The notes beneath the pieces were generated by a model. The model was not told the DNA's origin. It was given only the letters and a program-made list of their open reading frames with translations, and made no database searches. Below, one piece after another: positions 1-9,225 of a stretch of 64,000 nt of DNA (its first letter is position 1; every line of letters begins with the position of its first letter). The stretch lies in contig NZ_JAAIXY010000011.1 of NCBI RefSeq assembly GCF_010894455.1, forward strand, positions 1 through 64,000. Direction: 5' to 3'. This stretch comes from Myxococcus eversor (GTDB taxonomy: Bacteria; Myxococcota; Myxococcia; Myxococcales; Myxococcaceae). The position numbers were made by a program, and so were the translations under genes.

Positions 1-2426
1 ACGTGAGGGACGCCGTCGAGGAGGCGGGTCCAGAAGTCGAGTTGGGAGGAGAGGGTGTCGCCGGAGAGCCAGGTGCGCTGCCAGGAGGAGAAGTCGGCGT
101 ACTGGATGGAGAGCGGGGCCAGGGGAGAAGGAACACTCTGGAGCCGTGAGAGGTATTCGGCGGAGAGTTCCTGGTAGAGGACGCCGAAGGACCAGCCGTC
201 GGAGACGATGTGGTGGAGGTTGAGCAAAAGCAGATGCTCATGCTCCGAGGTCGTCACCAACAGCGCGCGAAAGAGAGGGCCGCGAGCCAGGTCGAACGGC
301 CGTTCCGCCGCCGCACGCAGCAGGGCCTGGGCCTGTTCGAGTGATGTCGCGGTCCTCAGCTCCAGCCTCACAGACACCGACTCAGCCACGTGTTGCACGG
401 GAGCGCCGTCACCCGGGAACGTCGTGCGCAAGGACTCGTGACGGTCGACCAGGGCCTGGAGGCTCTGCTCAAGGGCCGCGATATCGAGTGTCCCTTCCAA
501 GCGGAACGCCATGGGCAGCGAGTACACGGCCGTGTCAGGCATCCACCGGTCCAGGAACCACAGTCGCTGCTGCGCGAACGATGGACTCAGCCGAGCCTCG
601 CCCCGCGCTGGCCGGATGACGTCTTCGGCGAACGCGCTATCGCTCTCCTGGAGACTGGCGCACAGCTCGCGAAGGACGGGCCTGTCGAAGAGGGCGCGCA
701 GCGGAAGGTGGAGGCGGGTCACCTCGCGCATCCGGGTGATGACCTGCGTGGCGAGCAGTGAGTGGCCCCCCAGGTCGAAGAAGTTCGCGGTGGCGCTCAC
801 CGCTCCCACGCCCAGCACCTCCTCCCAGATGCGCGCGACCGCTGTCTCCAGGGCCGACTCCGGTGCGACGAAGTCCTCGGAGCGCGACTGGGGCGCGGGC
901 AGCAACGCGCGGTCCACCTTGCCGTTGGGCGTGAGTGGCAGTGCGTCCATCACCACGATGGCGGCCGGCACCATGTGATGGGGGAGCAGGCGCTGCAGGT
1001 GTTCGCGCAGCTCGATGGAGGTCGCTCGCGCGACGACGTACGCGACCAACCTCCGGTCTCCCGGCGAGTCCTCGCGCACGAGCGCGAGGGTCTCCAACAC
1101 CGAGGGATGCTGGCGCAGCGCGCTCTCCACTTCCCCCAACTCGATGCGGAAGCCTCGGAGCTTCACCTGATGGTCGCGACGGCCGATGAACGCGATGGCC
1201 CCATCGGCGCGCTCCCGCACCAGGTCTCCGGTGCGATACATGCGGCCACCGGGCGTCTCGCTCCACGGGTCCGGCAGGAAGCACTCACCCGTCAGGTCCG
1301 CGCGCTCCCAATAGCCCCACGCGAGGCCCTGGCCGCCCGTGTACAGCTCGCCCACCGCTCCCGTGGGAACAGGCCGCATCGCCTCGTCCAGCACATACAT
1401 CCGCGTCCCGGAGATGGCGCGGCCGATGGCGACGGCCGTGGTGTCCTCCGCCTCCAGTGCTCCTCGCATGGGATGGAAGCTGGTGAAGGTCGTGTTCTCG
1501 GTGGGGCCGTAGAAGTTGACGAAGCGAACGTGCGGAAGCTGCTCCAGCGCCTTGCGCGCATGGGGCACGGAGAGGACCTCGCCTCCCGTGAGCAGCTCGC
1601 GCACGCGGCCCATTCCGGGCAGGCCCAACTCGACGAGCTGATGGAAGAGGCCCGTCGTCACCCACACCACCGTCACGCCCTGGGCTTCCAGGAAGGGCCC
1701 CAGCTCGTCGAGCCCCGCCGCGCCCTGGGTGAACACCGCGAGCCTCGCGCCGTTGAGAAGCGAGCCCCAGATTTCGAACGTCGACGCGTCGAAGGCCACG
1801 GGCGCGAGCTGGAGCAGTACGTCGTCGGGGCCCACGTCCACGTAGTTGGCGCCCAGCACCAGTCGCAGCACGCCCCGGTGGGGAACACAGACGCCCTTGG
1901 GCTTGCCCGTGGAGCCCGATGTGAAGACGACATAGGCCAGGTCGTCCGGGCAGACCGCTCGCGAGGGTGGATGCGAAGGAAGCGCGTCCAGCTCCGCTTC
2001 CATCACATCCAGGCTCAGCGTGGGCGCACCGTCCGTGGGCAGTCGGGAGCGCAGGCGTGTCTGGGTGACGATGACGTGGACGCCCGCGTCCTCCGCCATC
2101 AGTTGCAGTCGCTCGGACGGATAGTCTGGATCCAGCGGAACGTAGGCACCGCCCGCCTTGAGAATGGCCACAAGGGTGACGAGCAGGTCCGCGGAGCGAG
2201 GCAGACAGACACCCACCCGCGGATGCTCCCGGCCGACGCCCATGGCTCGCAAACGCCACGCGAGCTGATTCGCCCGCGCGTCGAGCCGCTCATACGTCAA
2301 GCACACGCCGTCGCTGCTGACCGCGACGGCGTGTGGACGCAGCGCCACCTGGGCTTCGAATGCATCCGCGATGCTGGAAGGAAAAGAAGCCGGAGAGGGA
2401 GCCGACAAGGAGGGGGTGTCGAGCAT
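1..2426 (-). CDS. Non-ribosomal peptide synthetase, starter A-T-C, 3' end outside window
   Basis: The 808 visible codons run in order adenylation (about residues 15-500), carrier/T (about 520-590) and condensation (from about 610, cut by the window edge). Motifs seen: A3 FTSGSTGKPKG near residue 168, A10 NGK lysine, carrier site LGGHS with Ser556 for the phosphopantetheine arm, and condensation HHIVSDG at about 738-744. The protein starts directly with an A domain and no preceding C domain, which is typical of an initiation module, so this is probably the first synthetase gene of a cluster continuing leftward. Aligning by eye to GrsA gives a specificity code of about DAFWLGFTFK, close to branched-chain (valine-like) codes but with F where valine codes usually have G; that reading is inference. 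The ATG at 2426 was chosen because the A-domain frame opens there, after an in-frame upstream stop; the SD is weak. A promoter candidate lies at 2518-2546. Confidence 0.93.
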   Translation of the reverse strand, partial: MLDTPSLSAPSPASFPSSIADAFEAQVALRPHAVAVSSDGVCLTYERLDARANQLAWRLRAMGVGREHPRVGVCLPRSADLLVTLVAILKAGGAYVPLDPDYPSERLQLMAEDAGVHVIVTQTRLRSRLPTDGAPTLSLDVMEAELDALPSHPPSRAVCPDDLAYVVFTSGSTGKPKGVCVPHRGVLRLVLGANYVDVGPDDVLLQLAPVAFDASTFEIWGSLLNGARLAVFTQGAAGLDELGPFLEAQGVTVVWVTTGLFHQLVELGLPGMGRVRELLTGGEVLSVPHARKALEQLPHVRFVNFYGPTENTTFTSFHPMRGALEAEDTTAVAIGRAISGTRMYVLDEAMRPVPTGAVGELYTGGQGLAWGYWERADLTGECFLPDPWSETPGGRMYRTGDLVRERADGAIAFIGRRDHQVKLRGFRIELGEVESALRQHPSVLETLALVREDSPGDRRLVAYVVARATSIELREHLQRLLPHHMVPAAIVVMDALPLTPNGKVDRALLPAPQSRSEDFVAPESALETAVARIWEEVLGVGAVSATANFFDLGGHSLLATQVITRMREVTRLHLPLRALFDRPVLRELCASLQESDSAFAEDVIRPARGEARLSPSFAQQRLWFLDRWMPDTAVYSLPMAFRLEGTLDIAALEQSLQALVDRHESLRTTFPGDGAPVQHVAESVSVRLELRTATSLEQAQALLRAAAERPFDLARGPLFRALLVTTSEHEHLLLLNLHHIVSDGWSFGVLYQELSAEYLSRLQSVPSPLAPLSIQYADFSSWQRTWLSGDTLSSQLDFWTRLLDGVPH

Positions 2427-2517
2427 GTCAACGCGTCGCCCTCACAGGATGAGGAAGCGACACGGCTGCCGCGCGGGGGCACGGCAGCCGATGAGACGGG
2501 GCGGAACGCGTGAGGCA

Positions 2518-2546
2518 TATCTAGGAGGCTTGCCTAGACATGGCAA
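2518..2546 (-). promoter_or_regulatory. Sigma70-like promoter for the NRPS gene
   Basis: Read on the minus strand, TTGCCA (2546-2541) and TAGATA (2523-2518) are separated by exactly 17 bases, about 90 bases upstream of the NRPS start. The spacer contains a short inverted repeat, CTAGG-N7-CCTAG (2521-2537), that overlaps the -10 edge and could be an operator. The match is by eye only. Confidence 0.4.
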
Positions 2547-2605
2547 GATTGGCTGGACCTCCCCGCCCTGATGAGGCGGATCCCCATGAGCTGTGTTTCA
2601 GTTGA

Positions 2606-5401
2606 TTACGGGTGACTCGCCGGGTTCGCTGGATTCGTGCCTGCCGCCCGCTCGTCACCATCGAGGAAGCCGTCGAGGTCCCGGTCGATGCCGATGCGCG
2701 TCCCCGAGCCCTGGGGCACGCACGTGTACGTCAGCACGCCGTTGCTCGCGGTGACGGCCGCGCGGAGGTTCGCATCCGACACGCCTGGCACACCGTGTCG
2801 GTCGACGATGAACTGACCTCCTCCCACGTAGAGGAAGCCCGCATCGTGCGGGCCAACCCGGCCCTTGGCCACCAGCTCGCACTCACCCGCGTTCGCTCGC
2901 GCCACCAGCAGGTTGATGCGCGGTGCCACCACGCTGGCCCGAGCGGCCGTCAGCGTCACCTGCTGCCCGACGATGGGCGCCAGGTTGCTGTCGAAGACGA
3001 ACATGAACTGCTCCATGTTCCGCTTCGCGGCGATTCCCTCGGGCGTGTCGGGGATGCCCACCGCGTTGAAGATGGGGTGGAAGTCGAAGCCGCTGTTGAA
3101 GGCGAAGAGGGTGGGCACGGTGCCGTCGCTGTTGAAGCCGAAGCCGCGCACCTGGTCCCCGAGGAAGGGGTCCACGGGCAGGTTGCCGGTGGCGAAGGGC
3201 GCGCCGAACATTCCGACCTTCTGGTACAGGTTGCGCATGTGCGGCACCTTGGGGAACTGCGGCACCACGTCGAACGAGGACCGTCCGTCCGTGCCGAAGA
3301 AGCCCTTGAAGACGCCTTCGCCAGGGTTCGCGTTGGGGTCGAGCGTGTGGCATGAGCCGCAGGGACCGTGGAAGAACGTCGTCGTGTTCAGGAAGAAGTC
3401 CCGGCCCGCCTGCTGCGAGGGCGTGAGGGAGTTGTCCAGCTTGCGGATGGGGTTGGGCGGATAGACGACCTGCAGCGCGAAGTCGGTGAACTTCTGGAGC
3501 TGCTGGGGCGTGAGCTGCGAGCTGCGTCCCAAGAGGTCCATGAAGGCCGGGTTGAACTGCTTGAAGGCCGCCGACTCGTTGAACGTGCCGCTGTTGGGCT
3601 GGGCGTTCGCCGCGCTGTCGCCGCCGTTGCGATCTCCTCGCCAGTGCATGGGGCCGTGGTTGGCCATGCCCCGGAGGCTCTGCGTCGCCATGGGGCCCTT
3701 CAGCGGGTGGAAGGCCGTGCTCTGACCGAACGTCGGATCACTCCCGAACTCGGGCATGATGGGGACCACGGGAATGGGGTTGCTCTTCACCGCGCCGTCC
3801 GGGTTGCCCAGGTCCCAGGCCAGGCTGTCGAAGTCGCCGAAGATGTGGCAGCTGGCGCAGGACGAGTCACCGTGGCTGGAGCTGTTGCGCGCGTCGTAGA
3901 GGAACGGACGGCCCTCCACCACGCTCGCGGGCTCCGGGTTGTACATGGGCTGGTGGGCAATCTCCTGGCGCGTCGTCGTGTTGATGACGGAGATGGCGTT
4001 GTCGAAGCGGGTGAGCACGTAGAGCCGCCGCCGTGCCTCGTCCAGCACCAGGCCCGTGGGCCCGCCGCCGGTGAGCTGAATCTGATTCGAAGCGCTCGGC
4101 ACGAACGTATCCGCCTCCAGCGCGGCGGTGGAGTAGACGCCCAGCTTCGAGGAGCCGAAGGCCGCGACGAACAGCGTGGCGCCGTCGGACGTCACCGCCA
4201 TGCCCAGCGGCTGCGCCAGGCTCTTCTCGCTCTCCGGATTGGGCGTGGGCGCGCAGCAGGTGCCGTAGTCGATGTGCTTGTTGAGGTGGCGCGGCGTGAC
4301 GCTGGTGGGGCCGAGCACGGTGATGCGGCTCTCGTGGATGTGGCCGCGCAGCGTGGTGTTGGCGAACGAGCCGGGGCCCTCGAAGCGCAGGTCATTCCGG
4401 GCCTCGGTGTTGCTGACGTACACCTTCCCGTTGGCCGGGTTGACCACCATGTTGAACAGGATGGTGCCCACGCCCGCGTAGACGCTCCCGCCGCCGGTGA
4501 GCGGCGCGGGTGGGTTGGAGGTGGCGTCGATGGTGAAGACGTCCTTGTCCGGCAGCGAGAGGCGGACCTGCGACGTCCATGAGCGGTTCAGCACGTCCAC
4601 CCAGTCCTGCCCGTTGTACTTGACGAGGACGGAGACCTCCGGGGCGGGGACTCCCGCGAAGTTGGTGTTGGGGCCCGGAACGCCGCCCGCGGCCTCGCCA
4701 CCGTTGGGTACGGCCAACTCGTGCAGCACCGTGGTGCGATTGCCCGAGTGGAAGGCCGCCGCGTACACCCGCGAGCCGTCGGGCGTCGTCGCGAGGGCCC
4801 GGGGCGTGTCCGCGAACAGCGACAGGATGGTGAGCGGCGTGCCGCCCAGCGAGCTGCCCAATTGCTCCGAGTCGAAGACCCAGACGTCGGCCCGGCCCAC
4901 GCCCGGCGTGGTGAGCTGGGGGTCGAACGGCGCGTTCTGTCCGCGATGCGCCGCGGTGATGAACGCGCGCCGACGGCCATGGCCCGCGAAGACCAGGTCC
5001 CTGGGCTCGTCACCCACGAGCAGCGTGCGAGTCACGATGCCGCCCTGGCCCTCCGCGTCCACGCGCACGATGCTGACGCTGTCGGACAGATGGTTGACGA
5101 CCCAGACCTCGTCGTTCGTCCGCGCGGCGACCGCCACGGGCTCCAGGCCCACGGGCACCGAGCCCCGGTGGCTGAGCCCGCTGTTGCCGATGCGGAAGAT
5201 CTCCAGCCGGTTGTCCGGCGTGTTGACTGCGAACAGCAACCTGCCATCGGGGGAGAGGGCCAGGGGGCGCACCTGTCCGCTCTCGAAGAGGGTGAAGGGC
5301 GCCGCGGACGCTTCGCGGCCCGCCAGGACTCCAGCCAGTAGCAAGGTCAGGACAACGCATCTCACCGCAGCAGCTCGAACAGCCGTGCACGAGGCTTTCA
5401 C
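2606..5401 (-). CDS. Secreted di-haem c-type cytochrome with YVTN-like beta-propeller
   Basis: 931-residue exported protein. The GTG at 5401 is preceded at five bases by GGAGG and opens a signal peptide with a hydrophobic stretch (LTLLLAGVLAG) ending near an ASA cleavage site. Residues of about 45-480 show repeating SPDGRLLFAV-like blades of a beta-propeller (YVTN/cytochrome cd1 type). The C-terminal half carries two CxxCH haem c attachment sites, CASCH near residue 512 and CGSCH near 680, in a region resembling the di-haem cytochrome c peroxidase/MauG superfamily. It is therefore a periplasmic or surface redox protein; the substrate cannot be told from sequence. It is divergent from pirin across a 261-bp region with two inverted repeats. 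No cytochrome maturation genes are nearby. Confidence 0.85.
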   Translation of the reverse strand: MKASCTAVRAAAVRCVVLTLLLAGVLAGREASAAPFTLFESGQVRPLALSPDGRLLFAVNTPDNRLEIFRIGNSGLSHRGSVPVGLEPVAVAARTNDEVWVVNHLSDSVSIVRVDAEGQGGIVTRTLLVGDEPRDLVFAGHGRRRAFITAAHRGQNAPFDPQLTTPGVGRADVWVFDSEQLGSSLGGTPLTILSLFADTPRALATTPDGSRVYAAAFHSGNRTTVLHELAVPNGGEAAGGVPGPNTNFAGVPAPEVSVLVKYNGQDWVDVLNRSWTSQVRLSLPDKDVFTIDATSNPPAPLTGGGSVYAGVGTILFNMVVNPANGKVYVSNTEARNDLRFEGPGSFANTTLRGHIHESRITVLGPTSVTPRHLNKHIDYGTCCAPTPNPESEKSLAQPLGMAVTSDGATLFVAAFGSSKLGVYSTAALEADTFVPSASNQIQLTGGGPTGLVLDEARRRLYVLTRFDNAISVINTTTRQEIAHQPMYNPEPASVVEGRPFLYDARNSSSHGDSSCASCHIFGDFDSLAWDLGNPDGAVKSNPIPVVPIMPEFGSDPTFGQSTAFHPLKGPMATQSLRGMANHGPMHWRGDRNGGDSAANAQPNSGTFNESAAFKQFNPAFMDLLGRSSQLTPQQLQKFTDFALQVVYPPNPIRKLDNSLTPSQQAGRDFFLNTTTFFHGPCGSCHTLDPNANPGEGVFKGFFGTDGRSSFDVVPQFPKVPHMRNLYQKVGMFGAPFATGNLPVDPFLGDQVRGFGFNSDGTVPTLFAFNSGFDFHPIFNAVGIPDTPEGIAAKRNMEQFMFVFDSNLAPIVGQQVTLTAARASVVAPRINLLVARANAGECELVAKGRVGPHDAGFLYVGGGQFIVDRHGVPGVSDANLRAAVTASNGVLTYTCVPQGSGTRIGIDRDLDGFLDGDERAAGTNPANPASHP

Positions 5402-5483
5402 AACGTCCTCCAGGGGATTGGGACAGTTCCCTCCTCCCGTCGAGGGAGTGACGGAAAGAAGGGAATGCGGAATCATCCGTGGA

Positions 5484-5531
5484 TACGGTGTTAGCCGTAA
5501 ATGCTGGCATCTCCTTTTCTGGAAATGCCAG
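5484..5531. promoter_or_regulatory. Two adjacent inverted repeats in the cytochrome/pirin divergent region
   Basis: TACGG-N6-CCGTA at 5484-5499 is followed by CTGGCAT (5504-5510) pairing with ATGCCAG (5525-5531), with extra partial pairing inside. They lie roughly 80-130 bases upstream of the cytochrome GTG and 130-180 bases upstream of the pirin ATG. Neither is followed by a T-tract, so operators for a shared regulator are more likely than a terminator. The rest of the 5402-5662 gap shows nothing else I can support. Confidence 0.3.
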
Positions 5532-5662
5532 TCGTGATGAGGGGCTGAGCTTGACAACGCCTTTCTTCCGGCCTGAAGGGAAGCAGGGCGCATGGAGCTG
5601 GAGAGTCTGGGCCTGCCCATGGCATTTGCCGACGCGTCGTATTTTTACAGGAGTGTGTACGG

Positions 5663-6610
5663 ATGGCCTGGAAGATGCCCGAGGAACCCTATGTAGACGC
5701 GGAGCCTGGCTCCGCGCTGGAGACCGTCATCGTTCCGCGCACGCGGGACCTGGGGGATGGCTTCGAGGTGCGCCGGGCGCTGCCGTCGTCGCGGCGGCGG
5801 ATGGTGGGCCCGTTCATCTTCCTGGACCAGATGGGCCCTTCCGTGCTCCAGGCGGGCAAGGGGCTCGACGTGCGCCCCCATCCGCACATCGGTCTGGCGA
5901 CGGTGACGTATCTGTTCGACGGAGAGGTCCTGCACCGGGACTCGCTGGGCGTGGTGCAGACCATTCGTCCTGGCGCGGTGAACTGGATGGTGGCGGGGCG
6001 CGGCATCGTCCATTCGGAGCGCACGCCGCCGGACGCGCGCGTGAAGGCGAACCGGTTGTTCGGCATCCAGTTCTGGGTGGCGCTGCCCGGCTCGCATGAA
6101 GAAGTCGCTCCGTCCTTCGAGCACACGCCCGCGGAGGCGCTGCCCGTCATCAAGGACCATGGCCTGGAGCTGCGGCTCATCGCCGGGGAGCTGTTCGGGG
6201 AGAAGTCTCCGGCGCGCACCCAGTCGCCGCTGTTCTACGCGGACGTGAAGCTCGCCGTGGGCGCCCGGCTGCCCGTGCCCACCGTGCACGAGGAGCGTGG
6301 CCTGTTCATCGCGGAGGGCCAGGTGGAGGTCGGCGGGGAGAGCTTCGGCCCAGGTCAGCTCCTGGTGCTGCGTCCGGGCGCGGAAGTCGTCGCCCGGGGC
6401 GGCGGGGCCGCGCAATCCCGCCTGTTGCTCTTTGGCGGCGAGCCCATGGATGCGCCTCGGCACATCTGGTGGAACTTCGTCTCCAGCTCGAAGGAGCGCA
6501 TCGAGCAGGCCAAGGAAGACTGGAAGGCGGGGCGCATCGGCCAGGTTCCCGGTGAGACGGAGTTCATTCCGCTCCCCGAGCCCGAGCCGAACGTGCCCCG
6601 CTATCCCTGA
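5663..6610 (+). CDS. Pirin family protein
   Basis: 315-residue bicupin of the pirin family. The N-terminal cupin carries the classic metal ligands: His73 and His75 (RPHPHIG), His117 and Glu119 (IVHSER). The C-terminal cupin (about 180-290) lacks obvious metal ligands, as is usual in the family. Some bacterial pirins have quercetinase activity and others bind pyruvate-metabolism enzymes, so the exact role is open. The next gene downstream is a ThDP-dependent 2-oxo acid decarboxylase, but a strong hairpin lies between them, so co-transcription is doubtful. The ATG start has AGGAG ten bases upstream. The length is somewhat above the usual 230-300. Confidence 0.92.
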   Translation: MAWKMPEEPYVDAEPGSALETVIVPRTRDLGDGFEVRRALPSSRRRMVGPFIFLDQMGPSVLQAGKGLDVRPHPHIGLATVTYLFDGEVLHRDSLGVVQTIRPGAVNWMVAGRGIVHSERTPPDARVKANRLFGIQFWVALPGSHEEVAPSFEHTPAEALPVIKDHGLELRLIAGELFGEKSPARTQSPLFYADVKLAVGARLPVPTVHEERGLFIAEGQVEVGGESFGPGQLLVLRPGAEVVARGGGAAQSRLLLFGGEPMDAPRHIWWNFVSSSKERIEQAKEDWKAGRIGQVPGETEFIPLPEPEPNVPRYP

Positions 6611-6630
6611 CACGCCCGCAGGTGAGGTGA

Positions 6631-6666
6631 GACAGCCCCGCAGAAGGCCCGTCTGCGGGGTGTGTC
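6631..6666 (+). terminator. Hairpin after pirin
   Basis: CCCCGCAGA (6636-6644) pairs perfectly with TCTGCGGGG (6652-6660) across a 7-base loop, with further pairing of GACA and TGTC outside. There is no clear T-tract. It lies 25 bases past the pirin stop. Confidence 0.6.
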
Positions 6667-6871
6667 TGTGATTGCCCGAGGCGCCCAATCACTTGTACGA
6701 AGGTGCTATCGCTCGAGCACGTGTCGCTCGGATTGATGGGAAGCTGACGGGCGGGGGAGGGCAGGGGTTCCCCGGATTGAGTCGTCGGGATTTTTCATGC
6801 AATTCCTTTCGTATCAATCCAGGGCGTCTGGGGATGCCCGGCTGTATCCGCTGTGCGGGGAAGGAATTGCC

Positions 6872-8638
6872 GTGAGTCATGTTTTCATGAAGTCGAGTGG
6901 AGCGTCGGTCTCCGTCGGAGACTATCTGCTGTTCCGCCTGTGCGAGCTGGGCATCCGTCATGTCTTCGGGGTGCCGGGGGACTTCAACCTGGGTGTGCTG
7001 GAGCAGTTGCTCAAGCATCCGGAGCTGCGGTGGGTGGGGTGCTGCAACGAGCTCAATGCCGCCTACGCCGCGGATGGGTATGCCCGCATGAGAGGGGCTG
7101 CCGCGCTGCTCACCGCGTATGGCGTGGGGGAGCTGAGCACCGTCAATGGCATCGCGGGCGCATATGCGGAGCGCGTGCCGGTGGTGGCCATCACCGGGGC
7201 GCCGCCGCTGTCCCATCTCCAGAAGCGCTCGGCGCTCCACCACAGCCTGGGGGATGGGGACTTCGGCAACACGCTGGCGAGCATGGCGCCCTTCACCGTG
7301 GCGCATGCGGTGCTGACGCAGGCGAATGCGCCCCATGAGATAGATCGGGTGCTACGCACGTGCCTCCGGGAGCGGCGGCCCGTGTATCTCCAGCTCCCCA
7401 CCGACGTGACGTTCCAGCACGTCCCCGCGCCCGAGGGACGGCTGGTGCGGGAGGAGCCTCGGAGTGATCCGGACAGTCTCCGGCTGCTCCTGGCGGAGCT
7501 GGTGCCCAGGTTGCGAGGTGCCCGTCGCTGCGCGCTGCTGGTGGACAGCGACATCCAGCGCTTTGGCCTCGCGCCGAAGGTGCTCGCGTTGGCGGAGGCC
7601 GCCAGTCTTCCCATCGCCCTGCTCAGCTCCGCGCGGGGCCTGGTGGACGAGGGACATCCGGCGTTCCTCGGCTTCTATGGCGGGCGTCTGGCTGACCCAT
7701 ACGTGCGGGACTGGGTGGACGGCGCCGACTGCGTGGTGGGGCTGGGCGCGCGCTTCACGGACCTGAACACGAACTCGTTTACGCTTCGCCTGGAGCCGTC
7801 GCGACTGGTGGACCTTCAGCTCTCCAGCGCCGCGCTCGGGCAGGGCACCCAGGGCGTGCCGCCCTCGCTGTATAGCGGCCTGGTGTTGAGCGAGGTGCTG
7901 GAGGCGCTGAAGGAGGCGCTGGGCGAACGGAGGGCCCAGGACTTTGTTCCGCGCTCGGCGCGGTTGCGAGCCATGGCGGCGGCCCGGGCGCCGGTGCCCA
8001 TCACCAAGGCCGGGACGTCGCTCACGCACTCGCAGCTCTGGCCCGCGCTGGCGGGGTTGCTGGAGCCGGAGGATGTCCTGCTCGTCGAGGCGGGCAGCCC
8101 CATGGTGGGCTTCGCGTCCGCGCAGCTGCCCCGAGGCGTGAGCTGGGTGGCCCAGCCGCTGTGGTGCTCCATCGGCTACACACTTCCGGCGGTGCTGGGG
8201 ACCAGTCTGGCGACGGTCCCGGAGCGGCGCCACCTGCTCTTCATCGGAGACGGTTCCTTCCTCATGACGGCGCAGGAGCTGTCCACGCTGCTTCACCTGA
8301 AGCTCAAGCCCCTCGTGTTCCTCATCAACAACGCGGGCTACACCATCGAACGACTCATCATGGGGCCGGAGTCCGTCTACAACGACATCCCCCGGTGGAA
8401 CTACCCGGCCGTCTGCGATGCCCTGGGCGTGCCGGGGCAGTCGTTGACCTTGCTCATCGAGAAGCCGGAGCAGCTTGGGCCTGTGCTGGCCGAAGCGGTG
8501 CGGGCCCAGCGTGACGGACGATTGGTGTTCGTGGAGGTTCGACTGGCTCCACTGGATGCCCCCGCTGGGATGGCCCAGATGGGAGCCTCCGTCTTTTCTT
8601 TGTCATACCGGGAGGACAGCGGACTGCCTCGTTTCTGA
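6872..8638 (+). CDS. Thiamine-diphosphate 2-oxo acid decarboxylase (pyruvate/indolepyruvate decarboxylase family)
   Basis: 588-residue ThDP enzyme that non-oxidatively decarboxylates a 2-oxo acid to an aldehyde. All residues that mark the decarboxylase branch are visible: Asp37 (VPGDFNL), the cofactor Glu60 (CNELN), the His123-His124 pair (ALHHSLG), the ThDP motif GDGS from residue 459 to an NN pair, and the catalytic Glu493 in GYTIE. This separates it from acetolactate synthase, which lacks the HH pair. The substrate could be pyruvate, indolepyruvate, phenylpyruvate or a branched-chain keto acid. The GTG at 6872 was chosen because AAGGAA lies five bases upstream; an ATG at 6887 in the same frame is the alternative. 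It is probably transcribed alone. Confidence 0.88.
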   Translation: MSHVFMKSSGASVSVGDYLLFRLCELGIRHVFGVPGDFNLGVLEQLLKHPELRWVGCCNELNAAYAADGYARMRGAAALLTAYGVGELSTVNGIAGAYAERVPVVAITGAPPLSHLQKRSALHHSLGDGDFGNTLASMAPFTVAHAVLTQANAPHEIDRVLRTCLRERRPVYLQLPTDVTFQHVPAPEGRLVREEPRSDPDSLRLLLAELVPRLRGARRCALLVDSDIQRFGLAPKVLALAEAASLPIALLSSARGLVDEGHPAFLGFYGGRLADPYVRDWVDGADCVVGLGARFTDLNTNSFTLRLEPSRLVDLQLSSAALGQGTQGVPPSLYSGLVLSEVLEALKEALGERRAQDFVPRSARLRAMAAARAPVPITKAGTSLTHSQLWPALAGLLEPEDVLLVEAGSPMVGFASAQLPRGVSWVAQPLWCSIGYTLPAVLGTSLATVPERRHLLFIGDGSFLMTAQELSTLLHLKLKPLVFLINNAGYTIERLIMGPESVYNDIPRWNYPAVCDALGVPGQSLTLLIEKPEQLGPVLAEAVRAQRDGRLVFVEVRLAPLDAPAGMAQMGASVFSLSYREDSGLPRF

Positions 8639-8710
8639 CGCCCTGCTTCATCCCCTCTCAGGAATGGTGGAATGGGTAAATCAATCTCAGTGTGCTAACC
8701 TGGGAAGGCC

Positions 8711-8873
8711 GTGCAACCCATAGGCAGTCCCTGGAGGCATGAATGCAGGCTGGAAATTTCGTCAGCGGTGCGTTGCTTGCAGTGGGGTTGATGTTGGTTG
8801 GTTGCGGTGGTCCCACGGTGGAAGACACTGGGGCACAGGACCTGACCTCGCGTGAGGCCCTGGTTCCCAACTG
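8711..8873 (+). repeat. Direct repeat copy 1 (leader plus N-terminus of lipoprotein)
   Basis: About 163 bp, strongly similar to 9063-9225, exactly 352 bp downstream. It includes the untranslated leader with GGAGG, the start codon, the signal peptide and the first roughly 40 codons. Similarity is lost downstream. Confidence 0.8.
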
Positions 8874-9036
8874 TTCAGACACCACCGAGGGGTTCATCTC
8901 CTACTCCAACGCTCAGTACACGCAGATCGTGGGATACAGCGGCTGCGGTTGCGGGCGTTGGACGAGATGGGGCCAGTCGACCCAGTACTCCATCGTTACG
9001 GATCTGTGTGTCCCGCCGCAGACTCCCGAGGCCTGA
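8743..9036 (+). CDS. Small secreted lipoprotein, tandem paralogue 1
   Basis: 97-residue protein with a lipoprotein signal peptide (LMLVGC lipobox, lipidated Cys near residue 21) and a short mature domain. After the lipid Cys the mature part has a PNC cysteine, a CGC pair and one late cysteine, suggesting a disulfide-held minidomain. ATG at 8743 is five bases after GGAGG; the overlapping ATG at 8739 reads another frame. I do not recognise a functional family. The gene is duplicated immediately downstream. The N-terminal half is nearly identical between copies while the C-terminal half has diverged, so the variable part is probably the exposed functional surface. Confidence 0.75.
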   Translation: MQAGNFVSGALLAVGLMLVGCGGPTVEDTGAQDLTSREALVPNCSDTTEGFISYSNAQYTQIVGYSGCGCGRWTRWGQSTQYSIVTDLCVPPQTPEA

Positions 9037-9062
9037 ATGGGCAGACGTCGTCTGGAAGAGTC

Positions 9063-9225
9063 GTACAACCCATAGGCAGTCCCTGGAGGCATGAATGCAG
9101 GCTGGAAGATTCATCAGCGGTGCGTTGCTCGCGGTGGGGTTGATGCTGGCTGGCTGCGGTGGCCCCGTGGTGGAGGACACCGAGGCACAAGATCTCACCT
9201 CGCGAGAGGACTCCATCCCCAACTG
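9063..9225 (+). repeat. Direct repeat copy 2 (leader plus N-terminus of lipoprotein)
   Basis: Partner of 8711-8873, with the same leader, ribosome binding site and signal-peptide coding sequence. It marks a recent tandem gene duplication. Confidence 0.8.

Noticed and set aside
762-2513. Long plus-strand open frame opposite the NRPS gene
   Set aside because: It mirrors the minus-strand NRPS codons; the translation is Arg/His/Gln-rich with no domain, a typical GC-rich shadow.
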